A DNA stretch of 64,000 nt. Origin: Clostridiales bacterium (GTDB taxonomy: Bacteria; Bacillota; Clostridia; TANB77; CAG-508). The notes below the pieces were generated by a model, which was not told the DNA's origin, searched no databases, and saw only the letters and a list, made by a program, of their open reading frames with translations. Position 1 is the stretch's first letter. Each line of letters begins with the position of its first letter. Position numbers and translations under genes: made by a program. Location of the stretch: assembly GCA_003534295.1 (NCBI GenBank), contig DPDV01000013.1, positions 104,999 to 168,998 of the forward strand, given 5' to 3'. This document shows positions 44,492 through 52,438 of the stretch, piece by piece.

Positions 44492-44610
44492 GCCTGCGAA
44501 CTCGCATAAAATAAGGATAAAACGTATATTGAAATATAATTTTTAAATTGAATACAAAACGTATCTAAAAAATAGAAAATTTTAATTTATTATTAATTCA
44601 ATTGAAAAAT

Positions 44611-44639
44611 TTGCAATTTTGAATAAAATATAGTATAAT
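44611..44639 (+). promoter_or_regulatory. Promoter of the T-box/metG unit
   Basis: TTGCAA (44611-44616), 17-base spacer, TATAAT (44634-44639), just upstream of the T-box leader. Confidence 0.7.
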
Positions 44640-44644
44640 TTACT

Positions 44645-44933
44645 CATTCACAAAGCCATTGCGAGGAAGAGTAAAAAAATATAAAGCATTTTAGAGAACT
44701 CTGTTAGGTGAAAAAGAGGATGTAAGTATTTTTTGAACATGGCCCTCAAGGCGAATGACTGAAATACTCTTAGTAGGTCATTACGGGAATGCCCGTTATA
44801 GCAGATACCTATAACTATGCAAAAGACATAAGTGGGTTAGTGAGTTTAATGCAGTAATGTATTAATAAATAAGAGTGGTAACGTGAATATATTCACCTCT
44901 TAGGGACAATATTGTTTCTAAGAGGTTTTTTAT
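44645..44933 (+). promoter_or_regulatory. T-box riboswitch, methionine-specific
   Basis: A tRNA-sensing leader. Stem I is seen from GAGGAAGAGTAAAAAAATAT to CTCTTAGTAGG, with the AGTA element; the specifier loop reads GAATGACTGA with codon ATG. A GC-rich stem ACGGGAATGCCCGT follows. The T-box core reads AGAGTGGTAACGTG (about 44871). The terminator pairs CCTCTTAG (44896-44903) with CTAAGAGG (44918-44925), followed by T-rich sequence. Uncharged tRNA-Met should stabilise the antiterminator and switch on metG, which follows by 21 bases. The stretch 44492-44610 before it holds the post-secA sequence and two AAAACGTAT motifs. Confidence 0.9.
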
Positions 44934-44954
44934 TTAAAGAAAGAGGGAGATAAT

Positions 44955-46586
44955 ATGAATATTATAATTGGAATTAGTTGGCCTTTTGCTAATGGAGAAT
45001 TGCATATAGGTCATGCAGCAAGTAGTTTACCAGGAGATGTTATATCTAGATACCATAGACTTAAAGGAGATAAAGTTATATTAGTATCTGGTACTGATTG
45101 TCATGGAACACCAATTGAGGTAAAAGCATTACAAGAAAATAAAAGTTCAAAAGAAATAGTAGATGATTGCCATGTTTCATTTTCTAAAGATTTTAAAGAC
45201 TTTGGTATAAGTTTTGACTTATACAATAGAACAGATGATCCTTATCATAAAGAGTTTGTTCAGGAACAATTTGTTAAATACTACAACAATGGGTACTTAG
45301 AGGAGAAGGAGGAAGAACAATTATATTGTGATAATTGTAAATTATTTTTAGCAGATCGCTATATTATAGGTATATGCCCTAAATGTGGTGCTGAAATAAA
45401 AGGTGATGAATGTGAAAAATGTGGAAGTTTACTTACAATCGATGAAGTAAAAGAAACTAAATGTGCTATATGTGGTAATAAGGCATCATATAAGAAAAAT
45501 AGAAATTTATATTTTAAACTTTCAATCTTTCAAGACAATATAAAAGAATTATTAGATTCTAAAAGAAATGATTGGAGAGGAAATGCTGTTAATTTCACTG
45601 AAAGATATCTTAAAGAAGGAATACCTGATAGATGTGCATCTCGTACATTAAACTATGGTATTGATATTCCAATAGATGGATTTAAAGATAAAAAGCTATA
45701 TGGTTGGTTTGAAAATGTATGGGGATATGTAACTGCTAGTAAAAAATATGCTGAAGAAAATAAATTAAATTGGGAAGACTTTTGGAAAGGGAATGATAGC
45801 AAAATATATTTAGTTCATGCAAAAGATAATATTCCATTTCATACAGTTATATTTCCATCATTATTACTAGCAACCAATGATAATTATAGATTGCCTGATA
45901 AAATAGTGTCAGATGAATATATAACTATTGAAGGAGAAAAATTATCCAAGAGTAAAGGTAACTATATTACATTAAGACATTTATTAGATAATTATCCAGT
46001 AGATGCTATTAGATATTATTTTAGTATTAATAATCCTGAAACAAGAGATTTCAATTTCACTTATGAAGGTTTTATCAATTCTATTAATGGAGAGTTACTT
46101 GGTAAATGGGGTAACTTTGTTAATAGAACTCTTCAATTCATTAACAAATCATTTAATGGTAAATTAAATAGTAGTAATATTGATTCAACAATTGAAGCTA
46201 AGTTAAAAGATTTATATATTACTGTTGGTAATGATATTGATAATGGAGATACAAAAGATGGTCTAGCTAAAATATTTGATTTTATAAATTACTCAAATAA
46301 ATACTTTGATGAAAATAAACCATGGAAATTAGCTAAAGAAGATGTAATCAAATGTGAAGATATTTTATATAATTGTTGTAATATTATATTTAATATAAAT
46401 AATTTACTTAAACCATACTTTGTAGAAACAACAAAAAAGGTAGAAGAATATTTAAATAGCAATATTAGCAGCTGGAATTATCAAAAATTAGAAAAGGTTG
46501 AATTATCAGAAGAAATAAATCCATTATTTATCAGATATGATAAAAAAGTAATTGATCAAGAAAGAGAACTTCTAAATAAAAATTAA
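44955..46586 (+). CDS. metG: Methionyl-tRNA synthetase
   Basis: Class I synthetase charging tRNA-Met. 543 residues: HIGH motif in ELHIGHAASS (about residue 17), knuckle zinc sites CDNC...CPKC...CEKC...CAIC (about 117-175), the KMSKS loop as KLSKSKGN (about 334) and a helical anticodon-binding domain. It lacks the extra C-terminal tRNA-binding domain of longer MetRS. A Met-specific T-box controls it. Codons ending in T are more frequent than in the core genes to the left, and it lies between two copies of the secA tail, so it appears to be cargo. A second, housekeeping metG may exist elsewhere. Confidence 0.92.
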   Translation: MNIIIGISWPFANGELHIGHAASSLPGDVISRYHRLKGDKVILVSGTDCHGTPIEVKALQENKSSKEIVDDCHVSFSKDFKDFGISFDLYNRTDDPYHKEFVQEQFVKYYNNGYLEEKEEEQLYCDNCKLFLADRYIIGICPKCGAEIKGDECEKCGSLLTIDEVKETKCAICGNKASYKKNRNLYFKLSIFQDNIKELLDSKRNDWRGNAVNFTERYLKEGIPDRCASRTLNYGIDIPIDGFKDKKLYGWFENVWGYVTASKKYAEENKLNWEDFWKGNDSKIYLVHAKDNIPFHTVIFPSLLLATNDNYRLPDKIVSDEYITIEGEKLSKSKGNYITLRHLLDNYPVDAIRYYFSINNPETRDFNFTYEGFINSINGELLGKWGNFVNRTLQFINKSFNGKLNSSNIDSTIEAKLKDLYITVGNDIDNGDTKDGLAKIFDFINYSNKYFDENKPWKLAKEDVIKCEDILYNCCNIIFNINNLLKPYFVETTKKVEEYLNSNISSWNYQKLEKVELSEEINPLFIRYDKKVIDQERELLNKN

Positions 46587-46745
46587 GATTATTTAAAAAT
46601 TGTAAAAAATTAAAATTAAATTTTTTTAGATAAGTTTTTAGATAAGTTCTGCTAGGTTTGCCGAGTGCTACAAAGTGCTCCCGGAAGATACCAAGTGCCG
46701 AATTAACGAGCCAAGTGCTCAGAAAAGCTCTCAAAATTCCTAATA

Positions 46746-46912
46746 CAATGTCCATGTGGGTCTGGTAAGAAGTACAAACAATGCTGTGGTAAATAGCCTC
46801 ACAAGCCTTTACAAAATAAGGAATTGTCAAAAATAGAAAAAACGATAAATTTGTCTACAGATGACAATTTGTTCACGACTTGTCCACATAGCATAAATAA
46901 TGTGGACAGAAT
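46746..46912 (+). repeat. secA-tail repeat, copy 2, with 110-bp flank
   Basis: Bases 46746-46796 read Q-CPCGSGKKYKQCCGK-stop, a near copy of the secA end. The following bases to 46912 (including AACGATAAATTTGTCTACAG and the inverted repeat TGTCCACAT...ATGTGGACA) match 55556-55671 with few differences. Between metG and this copy lie TTTAGATAAGTT twice (46625-46650) and a short GC-richer stretch with AGTGC repeats (46660-46735). No gene is seen in 46587-47045 apart from this. Confidence 0.85.
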
Positions 46913-46976
46913 CGAGGAAACCTCATAAAAATCAATAAAAAATCTACGTGGACAATTATTGTGGACATAGTTATAT

Positions 46977-47012
46977 AAAATGTCAGCATTCGAAATGCTG
47001 GCATTTTCCCAT
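46977..47012 (+). terminator. Hairpin terminator, GTCAGCATT family
   Basis: 14-bp stem AAAATGTCAGCATT / AATGCTGGCATTTT with one GU. A sister hairpin (AAAAGTCAGCA-TTCG-TGCTGGCTTTT) lies at 50332. Both are next to recombinase remnants. Confidence 0.65.
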
Positions 47013-47045
47013 TTCATTAAGTTTTATAATGAAGGAGAGATAACT

Positions 47046-47354
47046 ATGGTAAGCATAAGAAAACGTGGAAAGGTATATGAATACCGATTTGAAATTGCTT
47101 TAACTAACATTGGCACAATATCTTATGAAGTATTAGAAGGATTAAATTATCGTGCTGCAAGACTGGCACAGATTCCTGACGAACAATATCGTGAAATGTT
47201 TAGAAAATATGCTTCTAGTAAAACAAAAACACCACAAGAAGCCGAAATGCTATTAGATAGAATTGATGAAACAAAGATAAGATTTAAGACGAGCTCAATT
47301 CTAACAAAGAACTCAACAAATGGGTTTGGGTCAAAAGCAAGTTCCAAATCTTAA
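47046..47354 (+). pseudogene. Tyrosine integrase N-terminal stub fused to unknown sequence
   Basis: The first 18 residues, MVSIRKRGKVYEYRFEIA, are the typical start of the arm-binding domain of tyrosine integrases from integrative elements. The rest (NIGTISYEVLEGLNYRAARLAQIPDEQYREMFRKYASS...) is a different protein I do not recognise. A second frame continues after the stop as MGLGQKQVPNLNDIFRQQ to 47428, suggesting a frameshift as well. A good ribosome binding site (GAAGGAGAG) remains from the integrase gene. The position right next to a secA-tail repeat is where an integrase gene of an element using that site would be expected. Confidence 0.6.
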
Positions 47355-47441
47355 TGATATATTTCGACAACAAATTAAGCAACAACAAATGGAAGAAGAA
47401 GAAATGGAACATGGTATGTCAATGTAATTAAGGAGGAAAAA

Positions 47442-47762
47442 ATGAAAGAGTTTAAATTAAAGGAAAATGAAATTAAAGAACTTACAACAGTTAAAGGTGG
47501 TTGTATAGCATCAGATAGAATTACTGTTGATGGACAAAAAGTCGGTTATATGTATAGAGAAAACCCTACTAACGAAGCAGATAGTGGGTGGAGGTTTTTC
47601 TCTGGCGATGAAAATGATGAATATACAAATAATCCTGATAATTTTAATATGCTTCAATTAAATACAATCTGTAATTATGATGCAGATATTATTCCATATC
47701 TCGAAAAAGCAGTTGGAACTAAATTAGCAAGAGATGTTAATGGAACTTTCATAGAAGAATAA
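47442..47762 (+). CDS. DUF2185 (Imm33-like) protein
   Basis: 106 residues. The stretch CIASDRITVDGQKVGYMYRE, then DSGWRFFSGDENDEYT and NPDNFNMLQLNTICNYDADIIPYL, is the DUF2185 fold, also described as immunity protein 33 because some members sit beside polymorphic toxins. No toxin gene is seen here. Strong site TTAAGGAGG before the ATG. It converges with the AraC-type gene, with two bases between the stops. Confidence 0.82.
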   Translation: MKEFKLKENEIKELTTVKGGCIASDRITVDGQKVGYMYRENPTNEADSGWRFFSGDENDEYTNNPDNFNMLQLNTICNYDADIIPYLEKAVGTKLARDVNGTFIEE

Positions 47763-47764
47763 TT

Positions 47765-48229
47765 TCATTTAAGTTCAAATTTTTTAACATAGTTGCTGAT
47801 AATAGGTTTTCTGTGATTTAAATAATTTAAAACATTAGTTTTGATGTTAATAATTCTAGATAAATTATCTAGGATTTTTTCTTGTTCTTTATCAGTAATA
47901 TTTTTATAATTTGAATATTTTTTATAAATATTTGGACTAACTCCCATATTCTTTTTAAACACTTCCGAAAAGTATTCTAATGAATTAAAGCCATTTTTAA
48001 AAGCAATACTTAATATATAATTATCATCTTTAAAATACTTCAAACTATTATATATTCTCGTTGTATTGATATATTCATGTATAGATATATTTAGTTCTTT
48101 CTTAAATCTTCTCATTATGTATGATTTATCAAAGTAAAATAACAAGCTTAACTCATCAATAGTTATTTCTTTATTTATGTTATTATTTAAATACTCAATT
48201 ATGTTACAAACTAAATCGTTGGAAAACAT
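47765..48229 (-). CDS. AraC-family HTH transcriptional regulator
   Basis: 154 residues consisting of the AraC DNA-binding domain at the N-terminus: IIEYLNNNINKEITIDELSLLFYFDKSYIMRRFKKELNISIHEYI, then ILSIAFKNGFNSLEYFSEVFKKNMGVSPNIYKK, and a short helical tail. No ligand-binding domain. The GTG at 48241 is in frame, but it belongs to the GTGGGTGA ribosome binding site; the ATG at 48229 is preferred. It is divergent from the VirD4-like gene and may control it. Confidence 0.85.
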   Translation of the reverse strand: MFSNDLVCNIIEYLNNNINKEITIDELSLLFYFDKSYIMRRFKKELNISIHEYINTTRIYNSLKYFKDDNYILSIAFKNGFNSLEYFSEVFKKNMGVSPNIYKKYSNYKNITDKEQEKILDNLSRIINIKTNVLNYLNHRKPIISNYVKKFELK

Positions 48230-48341
48230 AGTATCACCCACTCTTTTTTAGTAGTATACCACACTTTTACATAAAAGTCATTTTTGTTTAAGCCTGTCAA
48301 AAATGTAAATGCTATAATGTTATTGAAAGGGAGTGATATGC

Positions 48342-49691
48342 ATGGCATATTCAAGATGGGCAACAGTTGAAGAATTAAAATCTAAACTAACCCCAGTCAG
48401 TTATGATTCTGAAATTAAAAAATCAGGAATACCAATGATGTATGATGAAAATAATCTTTATATTAAAGATGATGAAGCTCATACTCTGGTTATTGGTTCA
48501 ACAGGTAGTGGTAAGACTCAATCAACAATGTTACCACAATTAAGACTTGCAGTTAAAGCACAAGAGTCATTTATAGTTCATGATGTAAAAGGAGAAATTT
48601 ATGATATTTTATCAGGAGAACTAAAAAAACAAAATTACAATACTATTGTAATCAATTTAGATAATCCTACTCTTGGTAATAATTATAATCCATTAAGTTT
48701 ACCTTATGAATTATATAAGAATGGTCAAAAGGACAAAGCAATAGAATTATTAGAGAATGTTGGTTACTATTTCTGTTGTAATGAAACATTTAATGCTAGT
48801 ATTGATCCATTTTGGAACAATTCTGCGACATCATTATTCATAGGACTTGCACTATATCTATTTGACAATGCAAAGGAAGAAGAAGTAAATATTAGTAGTT
48901 TATTAAATCTAGTATCAGAATTTGATAAATTATCAGAAGAAGTTAAAAAATATGATAAGACTTCTCCAACATACATTAATCTTTCTAATATTATATTAGC
49001 ACCAAATGAAACAAAAGGTAGTATTCTATCAGTATTTATACAAAATATGAGATTATTTGTATCAAGAGAAACATTATTAAAAATGTTATCTTCATCTAAC
49101 TTTGATATGACAAATATTCAAAAAGATAAAACTGCATTATTTATTATAAGTAATAATAAGTCAACTTCTAGAAGATTAATTCCTTTAATAATTGAAGAAT
49201 GTTATTATGCTGCAACAAATACTAATGATAAAACTCGTAGATTAAATGTCGTAATTGATGATTTCGAAAACTTAATTCCAATTAAGGATTTCAACAATAT
49301 GCTTACACTTGCAAGAAGTTTTAATATTAAATTTAGTATATTTATAAGAAGTATATTAGAGTTAAGAAATACTTATGGTGCAGAGGGAACTGAAATATTA
49401 AAAATGGTGTTTGGAAATATTGTTTATTTATTAGCGAATGATACTGAAACATTAGAAGATATTTCAAAGCTATGTGGAAATCAACAAACTGAAAAAGGAA
49501 TTGAACCACTAATTACTGTTGAAGATTTAAAATTATTAAATAATTTTGAAGCAGTTATTCTAATTCCTAGAATTAACCCTATCAAATCTAAATTATTACC
49601 TGATTATCAAATTGATTGGAAATTTAGTGATGAAAAGGTTGCGCTAAAAGAAATTGAAAATAAAGAAGTTAAGACATTTAATATAAAATAA
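48342..49691 (+). CDS. VirD4/TraG-like coupling ATPase, stand-alone
   Basis: 449 residues of the type IV secretion coupling-protein superfamily: Walker A LVIGSTGSGKTQSTMLPQLR (about residue 49), IVHDVKGEIYDI (about 78), a Walker B-like VVIDDFENLIP (about 305, usually DEF or DEA) and the C-terminal IMxx-type helix region ILRSILELRNTYG. The usual N-terminal membrane segments are absent. Coupling proteins bring relaxase-DNA complexes to a conjugation channel; neither relaxase nor channel genes are in the window, so it is a relic of a conjugative element or serves a small mobilisable one. Start at 48342 behind AAAGGGAG. Confidence 0.78.
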   Translation: MAYSRWATVEELKSKLTPVSYDSEIKKSGIPMMYDENNLYIKDDEAHTLVIGSTGSGKTQSTMLPQLRLAVKAQESFIVHDVKGEIYDILSGELKKQNYNTIVINLDNPTLGNNYNPLSLPYELYKNGQKDKAIELLENVGYYFCCNETFNASIDPFWNNSATSLFIGLALYLFDNAKEEEVNISSLLNLVSEFDKLSEEVKKYDKTSPTYINLSNIILAPNETKGSILSVFIQNMRLFVSRETLLKMLSSSNFDMTNIQKDKTALFIISNNKSTSRRLIPLIIEECYYAATNTNDKTRRLNVVIDDFENLIPIKDFNNMLTLARSFNIKFSIFIRSILELRNTYGAEGTEILKMVFGNIVYLLANDTETLEDISKLCGNQQTEKGIEPLITVEDLKLLNNFEAVILIPRINPIKSKLLPDYQIDWKFSDEKVALKEIENKEVKTFNIK

Positions 49692-49702
49692 TGACAACAA
49701 TT

Positions 49703-49725
49703 AAGGGGAAAAATCCCTTTTTTTT
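49703..49725 (+). terminator. Weak terminator after the VirD4-like gene
   Basis: AAGGGGAAAAATCCCTT then a T-run; the stem is only about 5 bp. The stretch 49726-49882 has no convincing gene. Confidence 0.45.
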
Positions 49726-49882
49726 AATGTTAATATAAAATTTTAATAAGGAAATATGATCTAATGGTATTAGATAAAGATATGTTAATATCTAGGTGGA
49801 TTGATAATATGTTTAATATAGATTATATAAAGGCAATTATTTTAAAATTTTTAAGAACATCAAATAAGAATGTGAAGATTAT

Positions 49883-50272
49883 ATGAGAAAAAAGAACTCT
49901 ACTAAACATGAATATCTATTATGTTCTGGAAATCGTGATGGCTATGATGATTGTATAAATAAGTCTTCAATTAGATATGATGAACTTGCAAATCTAGTAT
50001 TAGATGCAATTAATAAGAAGATTCAAAAGTTTTATGATGAAAATGAATTAGAAAATTTAGATTCAAAAAAGAAAGAAAATATATTTAATAAAAAAATTAT
50101 ATCTTTAGAAAAACAACGAGATGATATTAATAATAAAATTTCTAAAACAAGAAATTATTTAAGAAATTTTTACGAAGATAAAGTTAATGGTGTTGTTACC
50201 CCAGAACAATTTAAAGATTTAATCACTAATTATAATAAGGCAAATGTTTGCAAACAAAATAAAAAAACATAA
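49883..50272 (+). pseudogene. Large serine recombinase, C-terminal fragment
   Basis: About 129 residues from the zinc-ribbon and coiled-coil part of a large serine recombinase: RKKNSTKHEYLLCSGNRDG with DDC (zinc ribbon half), SSIRYDELANLVLDAINKKI, and the coiled coil LEKQRDDINNKISKTRNYLRNFYEDKVNG followed by ITPEQF-like VVTPEQFKDLI. The N-terminal catalytic domain (YSR...) is missing, so it is a dead piece of a second kind of integrase. The start codon used is probably internal. Confidence 0.75.
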
Positions 50273-50331
50273 AAGCCGTGAAGCCCTTATAAATAAAGGA
50301 AATCTTTTGCAAACAATTTATGCAAACAAAT

Positions 50332-50358
50332 AAAAGTCAGCATTCGTGCTGGCTTTTT
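50332..50358 (+). terminator. UUCG hairpin terminator
   Basis: 11-bp stem AAAAGTCAGCA / TGCTGGCTTTT with a TTCG tetraloop and T-rich tail. Confidence 0.8.
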
Positions 50359-50432
50359 CATTATAGAAAAAAATAATAAGATTTTATTATATTTTTAAAA
50401 AAAGAGATGATGCTTTTGTAACTCCTAAAAAA

Positions 50433-50699
50433 GTGAGAGAGGAAAGATGGATTTCAAAATATAAATTAGATGCTAAGGATTCATCGAGAATTAAGTATTG
50501 GCATAATCCAAATGGAGTATCAAAATGTTTAATTTCAGATGTGGATTGGGTATTTAATGGTGTATTACCAAATGAGTTGAATTTATTGTGTTTTGAAGAA
50601 TTTATCAGTTTTTCAAATAGTTCAAAATATAAGGATTTAGATATTGAAAAAGATGATATTTATGATAGAATATTAATGATGAAAGGGTTAAGAAAATGA
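50433..50699 (+). CDS. Hypothetical protein upstream of NUDIX gene
   Basis: 88 residues, acidic, with WISKYKLDAKDSSRIKYWHNPNG and DVDWVFNGVLPNELNLLCFEEF. I do not recognise it. The start is a GTG without a clear ribosome binding site, and the frame is open a further ten codons upstream, so the N-terminus may be missing. It overlaps the NUDIX gene by four bases (ATGA), so they are translated together. Confidence 0.5.
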   Translation: MREERWISKYKLDAKDSSRIKYWHNPNGVSKCLISDVDWVFNGVLPNELNLLCFEEFISFSNSSKYKDLDIEKDDIYDRILMMKGLRK

Positions 50700-51112
50700 A
50701 AGTGGAAAAGGCAGGATGTATATTAATTAATAAAGAAAATAATAAGATAGGACTAATATATAGGCAAAAACAAAAAGATTATTCTTTCCCGAAGGGGCAT
50801 AGAGAATCAGAGGAGTCTTTGATAGAATGTGCAATAAGAGAAACAGCAGAAGAAACAAAAAGAGATTGTATTTTGTATAGTAATGAGCCTGTGGCTCAAG
50901 AACACTATTATGATTCAAAAAATGATGAAGTTGATATGTATTATTATATTGCAATTGATAATGGTAAAAGTAATAATGATTCTTTAGACACTCATGATTT
51001 AATATGGACATCATTTGATGATGTTTATAAAACTTTATCATATGATAGTTTAAAAAAAATTTGGTTAGAAGTTAAAAAATTAATTTTAAAAATTATAGAA
51101 GATGAAAAGTAA
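50696..51112 (+). CDS. NUDIX hydrolase
   Basis: 138 residues with a full NUDIX box, GHRESEESLIECAIRETAEE then T, in which the REx2EE residues bind the metal. It cleaves a nucleoside diphosphate linked to some other moiety. The preceding FPKGH and the shape of the protein resemble the Ap4A or 8-oxo-dGTP type, but substrate cannot be told. Coupled to the hypothetical gene before it. Confidence 0.87.
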   Translation: MKVEKAGCILINKENNKIGLIYRQKQKDYSFPKGHRESEESLIECAIRETAEETKRDCILYSNEPVAQEHYYDSKNDEVDMYYYIAIDNGKSNNDSLDTHDLIWTSFDDVYKTLSYDSLKKIWLEVKKLILKIIEDEK

Positions 51113-51170
51113 ATTTTATGAAATAAAAAATAAAGTAGTTACTAATATTAACATTGAAGTTGTAAGATAA

Positions 51171-51346
51171 ATGCAGACAACATTTTTAAATGCCGACATC
51201 ATTTTTGCTTATAGCGATTTTTGACATATTAATATTAATTTGTTATAATTTAAATGTAGTAAATCAATTAGTCATTCGCGTTTTACTACCAAATAAACAA
51301 GTGTTTAAAGGAATAATGAAGAGCCTTAAGAATCTCCTCATGAATG
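51171..51346 (+). repeat. Promoter-leader unit, copy A (176 bp)
   Basis: Nearly identical to 55691-55866. It contains, in order: a degenerate hairpin (ATGCAGACAACA...GCCGACATC); a perfect promoter TTGACA (51221-51226), 17 bases, TATAAT (51244-51249); a hairpin GTAGTAAA / TTTACTAC (51256-51263 with 51282-51289); and AAAGGAATA followed by a leader ATG. It drives the methyltransferase gene that starts at 51458. The gap 51113-51457 has no other gene. Confidence 0.85.
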
Positions 51347-51366
51347 GCAAAAAATATACACATTAA
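51316..51366 (+). CDS. Leader peptide MKSLKNLLMNGKKYTH
   Basis: A 16-codon frame with its own ribosome binding site (AAAGGA) inside the repeated leader. Its first ten residues, MKSLKNLLMN, are the same in copy B, with a synonymous change (AGC versus AGT), which argues that the peptide itself matters. It overlaps hairpins upstream of the methyltransferase gene, as in ribosome-controlled attenuators. Confidence 0.55.
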   Translation: MKSLKNLLMNGKKYTH

Positions 51367-51457
51367 TTTTGTGATTGTTTTTTGTGGTATATTCGTGAAA
51401 GGAGGTTCTTTTTATATTCAATCACATTTTATTTATATTAAAAAAGGATGGTAGAAA

Positions 51458-52219
51458 ATGAAAATAAATGAACATGATTTTTATAGTGAAAGAGCTAATT
51501 GGTCTTTTGAAGATATTGATTATACTAGCGAAGTAATTACAAATTGGATTTATGAAGACGAAATAAAAAAACGTGTAAAAGAAAATACAAAAATTCTAGA
51601 TTTAGGAACAGCAGCAGGAGAAAAAGTACTTAAAAAATTTCCAAATTGTGCTGAAATATTGGGAACAGATTTCTCTGATAAAATGATAGAAACAGCAAAC
51701 AAAAATCTATTACAAAGTGGCAGAAGGAATATCTCATTTAGAGTTATGGATAATCTAAAAATGGATACTCCAGATAATTATTTTGACTTAGTAACAGCAC
51801 GTCATACAATAATTGATCCATTGCAAATATACAAAACATTAAAAGAAGGTGGGCAACTTATTGTAAGAGGTGTTGATAAATTGGATTGTTGGTCTTTAAA
51901 AAGAATGTTTAAAAGAGGACAAGCATATCACGATGTTAAACCTATAAGCTTAATAGATTATGAAGCAATAATGGATGCAGGATTTAAAGAAGTTGAATTA
52001 ATCCCACTTCATGTAATAGAGTATTATAAAACAAAAAAAGATTTATATGCTTTACTAGTTAAAACTCCAATATTAGATGACTTCTCTGAAAAATCATTTA
52101 ATGAATATGAAAGAAGAACAATAGAGAAGGAAATGTTTGAAAAATATGTTAAACAAAACACTACTGAAAAAGGCATCAAATTAATCAGAAGATATTATGG
52201 AATAATTGGAAAAAAATAA
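51458..52219 (+). CDS. Class I SAM-dependent methyltransferase
   Basis: 253 residues with a Rossmann-type SAM-binding core: motif I ILDLGTAAGEKVLKKF (about residue 47), motif II ILGTDFSDKMIETANK (about 67) and FDLVTARHTIIDP (about 109). The C-terminal third is helical and may recognise the substrate. It is expressed from the leader unit shared with the deoxyribosyltransferase operon at 55.9 kb. The target (RNA, small molecule or drug) is unknown; a role in resistance is a guess from the leader only. Confidence 0.82.
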   Translation: MKINEHDFYSERANWSFEDIDYTSEVITNWIYEDEIKKRVKENTKILDLGTAAGEKVLKKFPNCAEILGTDFSDKMIETANKNLLQSGRRNISFRVMDNLKMDTPDNYFDLVTARHTIIDPLQIYKTLKEGGQLIVRGVDKLDCWSLKRMFKRGQAYHDVKPISLIDYEAIMDAGFKEVELIPLHVIEYYKTKKDLYALLVKTPILDDFSEKSFNEYERRTIEKEMFEKYVKQNTTEKGIKLIRRYYGIIGKK

Positions 52220-52232
52220 TAATTACTAGTAT

Positions 52233-52263
52233 GAATGCTAACAGTGTTTGTTAGCGTTCTTTC
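52233..52263 (+). terminator. Terminator after methyltransferase
   Basis: 11-bp stem GAATGCTAACA / TGTTAGCGTTC with one GU and a T-rich tail. Confidence 0.8.
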
Positions 52264-52363
52264 TATTTATAAAAGAGCAAAATAATGATAAATATAAGAA
52301 ATTTTACTAAAATTTGAAGATAAAATAAATAAGGTTTAATTTGGTCGAATTCGAGCAAATTGA

Positions 52364-52392
52364 TTGTTTAGTAATATAAAAGATAGTATAAT
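52364..52392 (+). promoter_or_regulatory. Promoter of the RhuM-like gene
   Basis: TTGTTT (52364-52369), 17-base spacer, TATAAT (52387-52392). A palindrome TCGAATTCGA lies about 20 bases upstream and could bind a regulator. Confidence 0.55.
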
Positions 52393-52438
52393 ATCTAATA
52401 TAAATTAGCTAAAAATATTAGGATAAGGAGGACAAAAC

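Noticed and set aside
46531..46830. Reverse-strand 99-codon frame after metG
   Set aside because: It reads through the metG end and a secA-tail copy on the wrong strand; a shadow frame.
49764..49886. 40-codon frame before the serine recombinase fragment
   Set aside because: Ribosome binding site too far away, no recognisable sequence, overlaps the recombinase fragment.
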